Shown piece after piece: positions 1-10,495 of a stretch of 64,000 nucleotides of DNA. The DNA is from Lithobates sylvaticus (Eukaryota; Chordata; Amphibia; Anura; Ranidae). The position numbers and the translations under genes are program-made. Within the stretch, counting starts at the first letter, position 1. Each line of letters starts with the position of its first letter. The notes below the pieces were generated by a model. That model was not told where the DNA came from and made no database searches. It was given only the letters and a program-made list of their open reading frames with translations. The stretch is taken from contig CM053029.1 of assembly GCA_028564925.1 (NCBI GenBank), forward strand, positions 192,754,940 through 192,818,939, in the 5' to 3' direction.

Positions 1-800
1 TAAATCAGTACTGTACCATTACATCAGTCATATACCAGCATACAGAAAGCTAGGTAATACTTGCATGTGCAAATTAAGCCTCAAACGGTACAGGTTAGCA
101 ATGTACATGAGTAATTTTATATACACGTGGCAGGTTTCGGGTTACCACCTGTCCAAAACCTTAATATCTTTAGAAGGGCAGCCTCTATGTCTGTAAATCA
201 GCTATTTATAAGGAAGGATATAATTCACCTCCCGGACCCATGCCTCAAGTGTTGGCGGGGTAGCCTGCATCCAATTTCGTGCAATCACTTTGCAAGTAAT
301 AAAGAGCGTTTCATATAAAAATACTGTATATTCAGAAATGTATCTGTATCAGGGGCCAGTAAGAAACCAAGCAAGCAGGGTTTGGGGTCTAGAGATAGAG
401 GAGAGCCCATATGGCCATGCAGGAACCAAACTATTTGTATCCAAAAGGTCTGTACAACAGACCAACAGGGACAAAAAGTAAATGTGCCTGTATGCTGCAA
501 AAATAGGGGGCATAGGGGACTGTGAGAGGGTTTATTATAATGGGACACACAAACTGGTGTTAGGTCAGGTGGCCAGAGACCTTGGGAGAGACCATCCTGT
601 AATTATCCAGTATTCCCTCCCAATCCACAACTTCAACAGCTCCCAAGTCATGCTCCCACTTGGTTTTGGCTCAAATTACCAACTTAGTCACATAGGGAGT
701 CAGTAAAATATTATACAGTGTGGAGATCAGTTTAGCGGGGTCAGTGCCCAGAATTAAATTACCACGTCAATAGCAAAGATGTGTAGAGGGGGGTTGCATC
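1..800 (-). mobile_element. L1-Tx1 LINE fragment, end of ORF2
   Basis: On the minus strand this stretch reads as the C-terminal part of an L1-Tx1 type ORF2 protein in shifted frames. A block around 130-320 gives VIARNWMQATPPTLEAWV followed by REVNYILPYK, and a block around 560-700 gives AKTKWEHDLG and VVDWEGILDN, both in the order expected near the end of this protein. No reverse transcriptase core is present, so the copy is 5'-truncated at about 800. Its 3' end lies outside the window. Frames are broken by stops and shifts, so it is a dead fragment. The family call rests on recalled similarity to Tx1 ORF2 proteins. Confidence 0.6.
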
Positions 801-943
801 AGGGAACTGAGCTTGCACAGCATGTCGAAGGAAAATGTTCTTCAACACACAGTGATGTTGATTTACTAAAACTGGTGAGTGCAAAATCTGGTGCAGTTGT
901 TCATGGTAGTCAATCAGCTTTTAACTTCAGCTTCTTCAATTAA

Positions 944-1878
944 AGGGGTTGTAAACCCTCATGTTTTTTCACCTTAATGCATCCTATGCATTAAGGTGAA
1001 TAAACTTCTGTCACTGACCGGGCCCCCAGCCCCCCCCCGTTTTACTCACCTGAGTCCTGTATTCCCTGCCGGAGACGCGCTCTTCCCCTCTCCTCATTGT
1101 CTCGGCTCTTGATTGGATAGATTGATAGCAGTGCAGCCATTGGCTCCCACTGCTGTCAATCAAATGAAATTACGTGGACTCCGGGGGGGGGCAGAGTCCT
1201 ACATTCGGCATTTATCGATGCCGAATGCTGGACTCGGGAGCGCGCACGCAAGGTAACCCCTCGGGAAAGTGCTTCTCCTAAAGGGTTTTACGATGTAGAG
1301 AGGAGCTACCAGCACCGCCGGGGGACCCCAGAAGAGGAGGATCGGGGCCACTCTGTGCAAAACAAACTGCACAATGGAGGTAAGTATGACATGTTTGTTA
1401 TTTAAAAAAATAAAAACAAAGCCTTAAGTCTCGTACACACGATCAGATTGTTGGCCAACCGAGTGTCTGATTTTTGTCCAAAAGGCGTGTGCCAGAAACT
1501 TGTCTTGCATACTATTGGTACACAATTGTCGGCCAACAAACATGAACGTAGTGATGTAGTACAAGGCATTTCAGCTCTTGAGCGCCACACTTTGGGTCGC
1601 TTCTGATAATTTTGTGTTTGGTGAGCATTGATTCCGAGCATGCGTGTTTGTACTTTCAACTTTTGTGTGACGGACTTGTGTACTGACCATCAGAAAATCT
1701 GACAACAGACTGTTGTCCGCCGAAAATTTACTATCATGTCATCCAACATTTGTTGGCAGAAAGTTGGACAACCATTGTCAAAAGAAGCGTACTCACGGTT
1801 AGATTTTAGGCCAACAGTCTGTCAACAGACAATCCCCTGCCAACAATCTGATCGTGCGTACGAGGCTTTACAATCACT
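944..1878. mobile_element. TTAA-flanked MITE (piggyBac-like)
   Basis: The element is bounded by TTAA at 940-943 and 1879-1882. Its ends are related inverted repeats: AGGGGTTGTAAACCC on the left, and AGTGATTGTAAAGC when the right end is read inward. A shorter relative with the same ends lies at 50989-51391. The TTAA target and short ends fit a non-autonomous piggyBac-type element. It is interrupted by a further element at 1427-1867. Confidence 0.7.
1427..1867. mobile_element. Harbinger-like MITE (GTACACACGATC type)
   Basis: The innermost element of the nest. Its ends are AGTCTCGTACACACGATC and, read inward from the right, AGCCTCGTACGCACGATC, flanked by TTA on each side (1424-1426 and 1868-1870). 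A 3-bp TWA target duplication is typical of Harbinger elements. There is no coding content. A broken copy of a similar element sits at about 53842-54050. Confidence 0.65.
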
Positions 1879-1956
1879 TTAAGCTCTGACAAAAAAACCT
1901 GGAGGCCGATGCAGAGCTGCACCAAATGCTGTACTCCCCAGGTTTAGTAAATCAAC

Positions 1957-2805
1957 CTCATTACGTCATGCATTAAGGTGCACTACTAGCCCATTGAAAA
2001 TGATTGGGCTATCTAATGCAACACTCCTCAGTACATAAAACATACAGCAAAGTTTGGTACTGCTGGTGGTGGGAGAGTTAAGTATTATTGTTTTTTATTT
2101 TAAGGGGGACACTTTAAAAAAATTATTATTTTAAAGTAGACATATTTGTGCACACATTTTTAAAATGCATTTTTTTTAGTACAAAATACATTGCAATGAA
2201 TTCTAGTGCACAAAAATACAAAGTAATACCCATTTTTTTGGTAAAAAAATAAAAGATGATATTGCTCAAAGTAAATAGTTAACAAACATGCCACGCTTTA
2301 AAATAGTGCACGCCTGTGGAATGGCGAAAAACTACAATACATTAAATTATCCATAGGCGACACTTTAAAAGCCTTACCAGGTTACCAGTAGAGTTAAACA
2401 AGAGGTCTGGTGCTAGAATTATTGCTCTCACTCTGATATTTGTGGAGATACTTCACATGTGTGGGGCGTTCACCATTTATACATGTGTGTGGGACCTGTG
2501 TGCGCTTTAGAATTTTTTTTATTATTTATTTTATTTCAAGCAATATTTTTGGCACTGTGACTGTATTTTTTTTAAAATCAACATTATTGCTACCACAAGG
2601 TATGAACAACATACCTTGTGATAGCATGGACAGTGACAGGTACTCTTTACTAAGAGATCCAGACCCCAGATCTCTCCTCTGACCTCCAAAGCAGCCAATC
2701 AACTGAATAAAAACATACAGACAGAAAAGGGATGGACAGCACTGAAAAAGTAAGATAGTGTTAAGAAATACCAAAACCCCCAAAAAACATAAACAAAATA
2801 CTAGT
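1957..2805. other. unassigned AT-rich stretch
   Basis: I see no gene, clear repeat ends or tandem structure here. The short open frames at 2440-2682 and 2526-2861 have no recognisable domains and look like chance. Confidence 0.4.
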
Positions 2806-3003
2806 AAGGCTAGGTCACACTTGTGCATGCAGCACGCATTTGCGTGGGCACAGCACTCCATTCATTTGAATTGGCTGCTATTGCTATAGAAAATGTGGGG
2901 GAAAAGTCCCTGAGCCTTTTTTAAAAACGCTGTCGCACAGAACCGCAGGGCACCATGCTGTTTTGCGTACATGAGATTATGCGTGGGGATGCCATTAAGA
3001 TCT
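2806..3003. mobile_element. MITE fragment (AGGCTAGGTCACACTTGTGC end)
   Basis: The left end, AGGCTAGGTCACACTTGTGC, resembles the end of a frog MITE that I recall. The matching right end is not seen; the sequence runs straight into LINE-like DNA near 3004. Confidence 0.35.
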
Positions 3004-3800
3004 TTTTTTAAACCATATAGTTATTGAATTTTTACAATGAAATATAAAAGTATTGGATATCAAGTAGTTGTACATAGTGATATACAATGTTCAGTTAAGT
3101 AGTCCGGGTGTGCCATAAAATGAACAGTAGTAAATTTAGTTGTCTCGAGATATAAGCAGAAACATTAACAAAACAATAACTAAACATGAACACTCTAACA
3201 GAGGGGGTGGTGAGATGTGTTACGCTTTACTTTAATAGTCTTATTGATTGGTTTTATATAAGGGTATTTCCCTTCCGCTATGTAGATGTTAGTTGGGGAT
3301 AGGTAACCGCATCTGCCCCGTCACCCCCTTGGGAGCAAACTGTGGCGAAACGGGTGCTGGTGACCTCAGAAGCCTTCTCCCTAGTTTCTGGAGGAAACAC
3401 ATCAGATTTATTTAAGACTGTAAGGTATGTGAGAGTAGGGATAGGTCAAGGATGAAACAGAATTTTCTGTAAGTTTAGCTCTCTAATAAAATGGCCCGTG
3501 AAGAGGGCCTTTGTGTTGTAGCCAGGGTTAACTGGTGATGGTCAGACAGTTGGTAAGATTGTCAGGACTGTCAGTGTTAGAAATAAGTCAAGAGGTGGTC
3601 TTTGGATGTATTGCCGCACCTGACCATTGTAGACATGATTTCCACAAGGAAAAAATGTTGTGGTAGTTTCCTCTACTAGAGGCCATCGACCATTAAGAAT
3701 TTATTAGCACACTCCCACATCTACTAAAGAGGAGTGTGTTTTGCCTATGGGTCAGGAATGCAAGCGATTATGCACATGTTCCCAACCCACACAAATATGA
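3004..3800 (-). mobile_element. probable L1-Tx1 LINE 3' end
   Basis: Read on the minus strand, the segment finishes with CATTGTAAAAATTCAATAAC and an A-rich tail near 3004, which is how L1-Tx1 elements in this window end (compare 31590 and 58035). No reverse transcriptase motif is visible, so it would be untranslated tail only. The outer limit near 3800 is a guess. Confidence 0.35.
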
Positions 3801-5020
3801 ACCTACCTAAGAACCTAAGCAAGGAAAACTCAAACTACTGTGTGCAGGGACCCCAAGTAATTCCCAAAGGGCCAAACGTGGCTCCCAAGCTGCAGTAGGG
3901 CAACAGGGGCTAGAGGGTGTCCAGCTGGACATCCTCTAGCCAGAAAATGAAGTGGGCTCTATCTGACCTGCTGCATCTCCTAATGCACATTGTGAGAAGC
4001 TCACAGTGTGCAGTGAAATCAGAGTAAGCCATTTCAGTACAGGAATGGAGCCGGTACAACTGTGCAAGACTGAAGGGAAGGCCGGAGTTCAGCTTTAAGC
4101 TGAGACTCTTTTTAAGTTGCCAGAAATGTTTTTCTTAAATACAAGTTTACATATAACAATACATCAAATTTGTACTAAGTAATGTTTCCTTTTTCATTTG
4201 TAAATCTGCAGTAAACTGTGTTTATCTGGTTTACACATGATTAATTTTGATACTTTTTCACAGTCCGTTGCAATCTCACATCCCACTGACACCGCTCTGC
4301 ACTAAACTTGGATTGACCTATTTCTGTGATCTCCGGAAATTCTATTAGAAAAGACATGATTCCAGACCGCATAAAGAGGCTTTCTGATGTACATATGTTT
4401 GTTTTGCTGATTGGGTGCTTATTTTCAGCGTGCAGATGTACCGCATGTAGATAGTTATAAATACTGCAATGATCAAGTCCGTTTAGGAGATTCAACTAAG
4501 CAGCTCCAAGAGCTGATATATACAAAGTGGAGGATATATTTGCACTGAAGGGGTAAAAATTAGAAAATTAGGTTCTTGCTAACAACAACAACCAAATATG
4601 CTGCACCTATCCTTTCCATTAAAGAATATAAACATTTAATAAATGGCGTGTAGTTTTCTAAAGCACTTTGTATCATACACGACATTTTTATAAAATATGT
4701 TTCACATTTGTTTTAATCCTTTCTATTTGAATGTTGCTGATCTTCTGTCAACTCTGTGCAGCCACTTCCTGTTTACATGTACACAAGTGATGACTGTATG
4801 GCATTCCTCATAACAAGTACCTTGAAGCTGTATTAAACTCAAAACCATAAATATAATATATTGCAGCTTACCAATCAATAGATGCAGTCGGTGGCTGCAT
4901 TAGTTCTCTTTTTTAGGTTTTTCCCTCTATTTTTACCTAGTGATCTGGCCAGTAACCACTGTCATCTTAATAGCATCATGAACCCCTGGGCAAAGTAATG
5001 CACTGGAGCTCCTACCAGCT
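3801..5020. other. unassigned, possibly single-copy DNA
   Basis: No repeat ends are visible. The minus-strand frame at 4241-4495 (84 residues) is open, and an acceptor-like TTCTAATAG precedes its last 33 codons, but I recognise no protein family. Facing it on the plus strand is another acceptor-like run ending at about 4262. Neither is strong enough to call as an exon. Confidence 0.35.
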
Positions 5021-5021
5021 T

Positions 5022-5795
5022 ACATCAGGTGTCCCCATTACTGTACCCCCTTACATCAAGTGTCCCCATCACAGTGTCTCCATACATCAGGTGCCCCCCA
5101 TCACAGTGTCCCCATACAACAAGTGCCCCACACCCCATACATCAGGTGTCTTAATAACAAGGTCCCCATACATCAGGTGCCCCCCATAACAGTGTCCCCA
5201 TACAACAAGTGCCCCACACCCCATACATCAGGTGTCTTAATAACAAGGTCCCCATACATGAGGTGTCCCCATCACAGTGTCCTTATACAACAGGTGCCCC
5301 CACCACAGTATCTCCACACATCAGGTTCCCCCATCACACTGTCCTCATACATCAGTTGTCCCCATCACTGTGTCCCCAATACATCAGGTGTCCCATCACA
5401 ATGTCCACAAAAATCAGGTGTTCCCCATCACAGTGCCCCCATAACAGTATCCTCATACATAAGGTGTCCCCCATCACAGTGTCCCCTTATATCAGGTGTC
5501 CCCCATTACAGTGTCCCCATACATCAGGTGTCCCCCATCACAGTGCCCCATAACAGTATCCTGATACATCAGGTGTCCCCCATCACAGTGTCCCCTTACA
5601 TCAAGTGTCCCCATACATCAGGTGTCCCCCCCCATTACAATGTCCCCATACATCAGGTTTCTTAATAACAAGGTCCCCATACATCAGTTGCCCCCATCAC
5701 AGGGTCCTTATACATCAGGTGTCTTAATAACAAGATCCCCATACATCAAGTTTCCCCATCACAGTGTCCCCATACATCAGAGTGGTGTCCCACTT
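5022..5795. repeat. minisatellite, unit about 31 bp
   Basis: About two dozen imperfect copies of a unit built from CATACATCAGGTGTCCCC and ATCACAGTGT run head to tail. Variant units carry CTTAATAACAAGGT in place of the second half. Long plus-strand frames across it (for example 5060-5665) are products of the repeat, not genes. Confidence 0.9.
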
Positions 5796-6999
5796 TCCCA
5801 TTTGTACTCACAGTTCACAAATGATGTTCCCACCTGCAATGAAGGCAGCTAATCCTTCCTTTCCTGCACTGAGACTGAGGTGAGTTCTCAGCCTCAGTGC
5901 CAGCTATCTTCTGCCCCCTGCAGGAGGGAGTAGATAACAAAATCTTTTCTCCAGCAGAATCCAGCCGCTGCTCCTTCTAACAGTTGCCAAATCGCCAGTG
6001 CACCCCCCCCCCCTCTGTCCACAACACAGAGCCTGAGTTCCCAGTGTCCAGGTGTGCCCATTCATTAGGATGGCCCTGCCAGTAAAAAACCTTCTATATT
6101 ACAATGCCTTTACCCTGGATGAAGGCGCACAGAGGCGCCTTTGAACAGCAGCATTGTCAGTCTTGGGGAGGGCAGTGTTAGATACACTAACAAATTGAAG
6201 CTGAACTCCAGTTAACACTTTAGAATCAGTTTCAGCAAGCATTTTTTTTTTTTACTTTTGGGATAAAGGTTTTGAATAAATAAATAAAAGCTGATCATTG
6301 AAAGCACCCTTACAAGTGTTAAATGATTTGTGTCATCTCTGTAACAGATACTTTCTGCAAGAGAGCTTGTTCTTTTGAAAAACAACAGATTCCCTGGCCA
6401 GATTACAAGATGAAAATAGAAGAAAGCCTTAAAAAGAAAACAAATGAAGCCATCACATCTAAGAATTAGTAAGCCACATTATGTGTCTTAAACTCTAACA
6501 ATTATAATGAAACTAAAGTCAAAACTTAAATTTTTAAATTTGAATAGATAATGAAGGGTTGTAACCCCTCTCAGTTTATTTGCCATCTGTGTCCCACTGG
6601 GGAGATTTTCCTTCACTTCCTGTACCATAGCCAAAACATAAAGGGAGAAGAAATCCCTGGTTGTGACCAGGGTTACCAGTACTAATATCCCATTCAAAGA
6701 TTTCCGCTCTAATCTTGTTCTAGTGACAACCCAAAATGTGGTATTTTTTTCACTTTCACTCTCTGGGATAAAGGTAAACACAACAAATAGAGAGGGCGAC
6801 TCTCCCTAATGGGGGCACAGACAGCAATACAAATTGACAGGTGTTCTAATTTCTCTTATTCTTTCCAAAACAAAAAAAAGTTTTGCCTTCAGTTATACTT
6901 TACCTTCCTTTTTTTGCTCCCTTTGGTTTGTTAAATGCCTTTTTTTAATATCTGCCAATGCCATAGACACAGTACACTGAATGAGTGTAGTCACCCTAG
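5796..6999. other. unassigned stretch with one candidate exon
   Basis: No repeat ends are seen. It contains a poly-C run near 6007, a poly-T run near 6241 and the candidate exon at 6348-6469. The minus-strand frame at 6488-6781 is open but matches no family I know. Confidence 0.4.
6348..6469 (+). other. candidate terminal exon of a host gene (tentative)
   Basis: A splice-acceptor-like CATCTCTGTAACAG ends at 6347. Starting two bases into the block, the frame reads TFCKRACSFE, then KQQIPWPDYK, MKIEESLKKK and TNEAITSKN, and ends at a TAG at 6467-6469. The 39 codons show a mixed, protein-like composition and lie outside any repeat I can identify. The A-rich second half would keep a frame open by chance more easily, and I recognise no family. 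No partner exon or polyadenylation signal was identified with confidence. Confidence 0.25.
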
Positions 7000-7384
7000 G
7001 ACATGAAGTCGCTTTACCGTTTTTTTAGCGGCGCTATTCGGCCGCTAGCGGGACGGATTTACCCCCCGCGAGCGGCCGAAAAAGGGTTAATACCGCCCGC
7101 AAACCACCGCTGCAGCGACGTTTTGCGGGCGGGCTCGGAGCGTTGCCCCATTGTTTTCAATGGGAAGGGGCGCTATAGGAGCGGTAAATATACCACTCCT
7201 ACAGCGCACCAAATATGCGGCTTGCAGGACATTTTTTAGCATCGTGCAAGCGCACCGCTCCAGTGTGAAAGCCCTCGGGCTTTCACACTGGAGAGACAGC
7301 AGCAGCTGTTTTCGGGTCGGTTTGCAGGCGCTATTTTTAGCGCAATAGCGCCTGCAAATCGCCCCAGTGTGAAAGGGGCCTTAG
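7000..7384. mobile_element. palindromic MITE, CACTGG-CCAGTGTG type
   Basis: The segment is rich in internal inverted repeats, such as TCCAGTGTGAAAGCCC facing GGGCTTTCACACTGGA at about 7260-7292, and ends in GTGTGAAAGGGGCCTTAGG. Related copies lie at 9955-10368 and 48826-49008. It has no coding potential; open frames across it are incidental. Confidence 0.65.
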
Positions 7385-7822
7385 GAACACGTTCTGTAGT
7401 GCAAATCTGCAAAATGCAAAAAGCACTAAAAAATGCATAGGTGTGAATCCAGCCTTAGTCTGGATTTACACCTATGCATTGTTAGTGCTTTTTGCAGATT
7501 TGCACTACAGCCAGCTTAACTTGGTTTCCTATGGAACACGTTCTGTAGAGCAAATCTGCAAAATGCAAAAAGCACTATAATTGCATAGGTGTGAATCAAG
7601 CCTTAAATGTTGCCATATCTCTGGCAACAGACAGCAATAAAAAATAATGTATGCAGTGTTATCTAAGGCTTGATTCACACCTATGCATTTTTAGTGCTTT
7701 TTGCATTTTGCAGATTTACTCTACAGAACGTGTTCCATAGGCAACCATGTTAAATGGGCTGTAGTTAAATATGCAAAATGCTGAAAGCACTAAAAATGCA
7801 TAGGTGGGAATCAGGCCTAAGT
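7385..7822. mobile_element. cluster of five MITE arms in alternating orientation
   Basis: Five related blocks of about 60-80 bp share GCAAATCTGCAAAATGC and GCATAGGTGTGAATC. They lie at about 7385-7458 (plus), 7459-7515 (inverted), 7530-7606 (plus), 7663-7742 (inverted) and 7758-7820 (plus). Neighbouring blocks can pair to form long hairpins. This looks like copies of one small fold-back element stacked together. Confidence 0.65.
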
Positions 7823-8063
7823 TCTTGATGACGTGTGTTATGAAGGTGACAGGCATGACAGGCATGATAGCAAAGAATATTGCAAGACTGTTTACTTAAT
7901 GAGAGAAAACAGCCATACAGAATATGATTGGAAGGACGGATTTTTGCATGCCATTATAAATTTTCACACACATCAGTCTACCCCCAAGTAGTTCTGGTCT
8001 CTACACTGCTGAATATCAGATAGGAAGATAAAATCCCTGCAATGAAAAGGGGTTGCTTGTTGG

Positions 8064-9272
8064 CAGGGCCGTTGCTACCACTAGGCAAACTAGGCAGCCG
8101 CCTAGGGTGCAATGCCGCCTAGGACGCCCGTCCACTGGTGATCCTACTCCCTCTCTCTGCAGCCAGCAATAACTCAACAGGCAGTCAACTCAGCAGCAGC
8201 ATAGGACTGTGTCTGTGTCTTGAAAGGAGGAAGGAAAGGAAACATCCCCTGCGCCGCTGCGCACCTCTGTTCATCACAGTGCCAGTGACCTGTCTGTGTA
8301 CCAAGTGGTCACATTGTCACCACCACCAGTCTCTGATGTACCGGCCGCTACAGACAGCCAGCTCAGCCTTTCTGCCTCCCCCGCCGTGGAGGCCGCTCTC
8401 CCTCTTCGCCTTGCCTGTCCTCCTCAGAACATTGTGAGCCTGCAACCTCCCCTGTCCTTGTGTCCTACATTGGAGCAGGAACTAGATGTCAGCTGTTTGT
8501 GAAGGGGGGGGCTGGAAGAGACCCCATCGGTCTGATGTCAGGACAGGTGTCTCTGCAGGACCTGGTCCGCTGCCTGCAGATAAAGTGAATTGTATATATT
8601 ACCCTAGCCTGTCTGTATACTGCCCTAGCCTGTGTATATACTGCCATAGCCTGTCTGTATACTGCTCTATCCTGTATATATACTGCCCTAGACTGTCTAT
8701 GTACTGTCCTAGCCTGTGTGTATACTGCTCTAGCCTGTCTATATATTGCCCTAGCCTGTGTGTATACTGCCCTAGCCTGTGTGTATACTACCCTAGCCTG
8801 TCTATATAATGCCCTAGCCTGTGTGTATACTACCCTAGCCTGTGTGTATACTACCCTAGCCTGTGTGTATACTGCTCTAGTGTGTGTGCATACTGCCCTA
8901 TCCTGTCTATATACTGCCCTAGCCTGTTTGTATACTGCCCTAGCCTGTTTGTATACTGCCCTAGCCTGTGTATATACTACCCTTGCCTGTCCATACACTA
9001 CCCTTGCCTGTCTATATACCTGCGGACCACGTCTGGCATGAGGAAGCAAGCCGGTGCCACCACTATTTGTCTTCAGGCCGGGTCCACAGGCGCAGGTGCG
9101 GGCCTGCGGACCAAGGCTGAAGAATATGGGGAGAGACGCCGCAAAAATCTCCATCCCTGCCACCTCCACCATATACATGGGACGGACAAAGGGGGTGGAG
9201 TCAGGGGTGGAGCCAATGGGGCGGCAAAATTTGGTTTCTCCTAGGGTGTCAAAAATCCTTGTACCAGCCCTG
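8064..9272. mobile_element. non-autonomous hAT element with 8-bp target duplication
   Basis: The direct repeat CTTGTTGG lies at 8056-8063 and again at 9273-9280. Between them the ends are CAGGGCCGTTGCTACC and, read inward from the right, CAGGGCTGGTACAAGG. An 8-bp duplication and a CAGGG end are hallmarks of hAT elements. No transposase is encoded, and a 21-bp minisatellite fills about a third of it. The perfect duplication suggests a moderately young insertion. Confidence 0.85.
8590..9020. repeat. minisatellite, unit 21 bp, inside the hAT element
   Basis: About twenty copies of a 21-bp unit, roughly TGTATACTGCCCTAGCCTG with small changes, run head to tail. Since 21 is a multiple of three, several frames stay open on both strands. 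The longest is the minus-strand frame at 8489-9178, whose 7-residue repeat reads like QARAVYT. I take these frames as by-products of the repeat. Confidence 0.9.
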
Positions 9273-9280
9273 CTTGTTGG

Positions 9281-9954
9281 ACAATATTATCATCTCTAAA
9301 AGAGAACAGAAGGAAATAAAAACCAGGGCTGCCTACAACAACCTATACTCATTTGCCCCCAAATGTAAAACCTGTGCACATTTAAAAAATAAGCTAGATA
9401 AGTCAATTTAGGCAGAACTTGGTCTAAAAAAGTGTGGAGCTGATTCCCAGGAGAAGACATTGGTTGGTGTATGTTGCGTTGGCATGTGCTGCGTTGCAAT
9501 TTTACAAGAATTGACCGCAATGACAGACTGCAGGACTATCTAAAGGAAGTGGGTGGTTGAATGATGATACTGGGATATATCTGATTTCAATGAGAAAGGT
9601 ATTGCACAGACTGTACAGCAATATATAGGAGTATCTACCTGACTATTGACATGCATAGGCATGACAAAACTTGTAGAAAACCTTATACATTAAATGCAAC
9701 TTGACTGTCTCACATCTCAACATATTTTTTAGAATGTTTTTTTTTGGATGAACAAGGCCACAGCTTTTTTGAATTACAAAGCATACATATTCCAACCGTA
9801 GCACTGCTGCTGGAAATATATGCAGCGAGCCCTGGTCCCAGTTCCAAAAGCATATTAAAAAAAAGGAGCTCAGTCCAAGGGTGAGTTTCTGAATTTTTTT
9901 TGCAGAAATAGAACAAATGCAGAACTGTGCAGAATAGACACACAGTCATTAGAG
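9281..9954. other. unassigned stretch
   Basis: No gene, repeat end or tandem structure is seen. Confidence 0.4.
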
Positions 9955-10368
9955 GAAAACCCCTTTCATACTAAAGGCGCTATACAGGCGTTTTAGCGCT
10001 AAAAATAGCACCTGTAAACTGCCTCCCCTGTCTCCCCAGTGTGAAAGCCTGAGTGCTTTCACACTGGGGCGATGAGCTTGCGGGATGGAAAAAAAAGTCC
10101 TGCAAGCAGCGTCTTTGGGGCGGTGTGGGAGCAGTGTATACACCGCTCCTAAACTGCCCCTGCTATTGAAATCAATGAGCAGCGCTGCCGAAGCATCTGC
10201 AAAGTGCTTCAGCAGCGGCACTTTTTGGGTGCCTTTAACCCCTTGTTAACCAATTCTTTAGGGTTAAAAGCGCCCCGCTCGTGCCAGCAAAGCGCCAGTA
10301 AAGTGCCACTAAAACGAGCTGCGCTTTAAAGCTAACGCGTCCCGCGCCCAGTGTGAAAGGGCCCTTAT
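9955..10368. mobile_element. palindromic MITE, CAGTGTGAAAG type
   Basis: The left end carries CCCCTTTCATACTAAAGGCG and the right end GCCCAGTGTGAAAGGGCCC, in inverted relation. An inner hairpin, CCCCAGTGTGAAAGC facing GCTTTCACACTGGGG, lies at about 10036-10068. It belongs to the same group as 7000-7384 and 48826-49008 and does not encode protein. Confidence 0.7.
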
Positions 10369-10495
10369 TCCAGCAGTAGAAGAAATTGGGACATCCAGCA
10401 ATCTGAGACTCTATAAGAGCAGTCAGAGTACATACCAGCAACCCCTGGAGTCTACGCTCAAGAAGTACTTGCAACCTCCAGCAAGTTCTCCTTAA

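Larger units (their letters stand above)
857..1956. mobile_element. outer MITE of a three-level nest
   Basis: The ends are inverted repeats: GTTGATTTACTAAAACTGG at 857 pairs with CCAGGTTTAGTAAATCAAC ending at 1956. Only about 90 bp at the left and 75 bp at the right belong to this element; the middle is a later insert (944-1878). The end sequence is that of a non-autonomous DNA element common in frogs, by recall. It has no coding content. Confidence 0.7.

Noticed and set aside
2526-2861. 111-residue minus-strand frame with hydrophobic segments
   Set aside because: Its composition follows the AT-rich sequence; there is no recognisable domain and no support for a start.
5060-5665. 201-residue open frame
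   Set aside because: It is produced by the minisatellite; adjacent frames are open too and no domain is visible.
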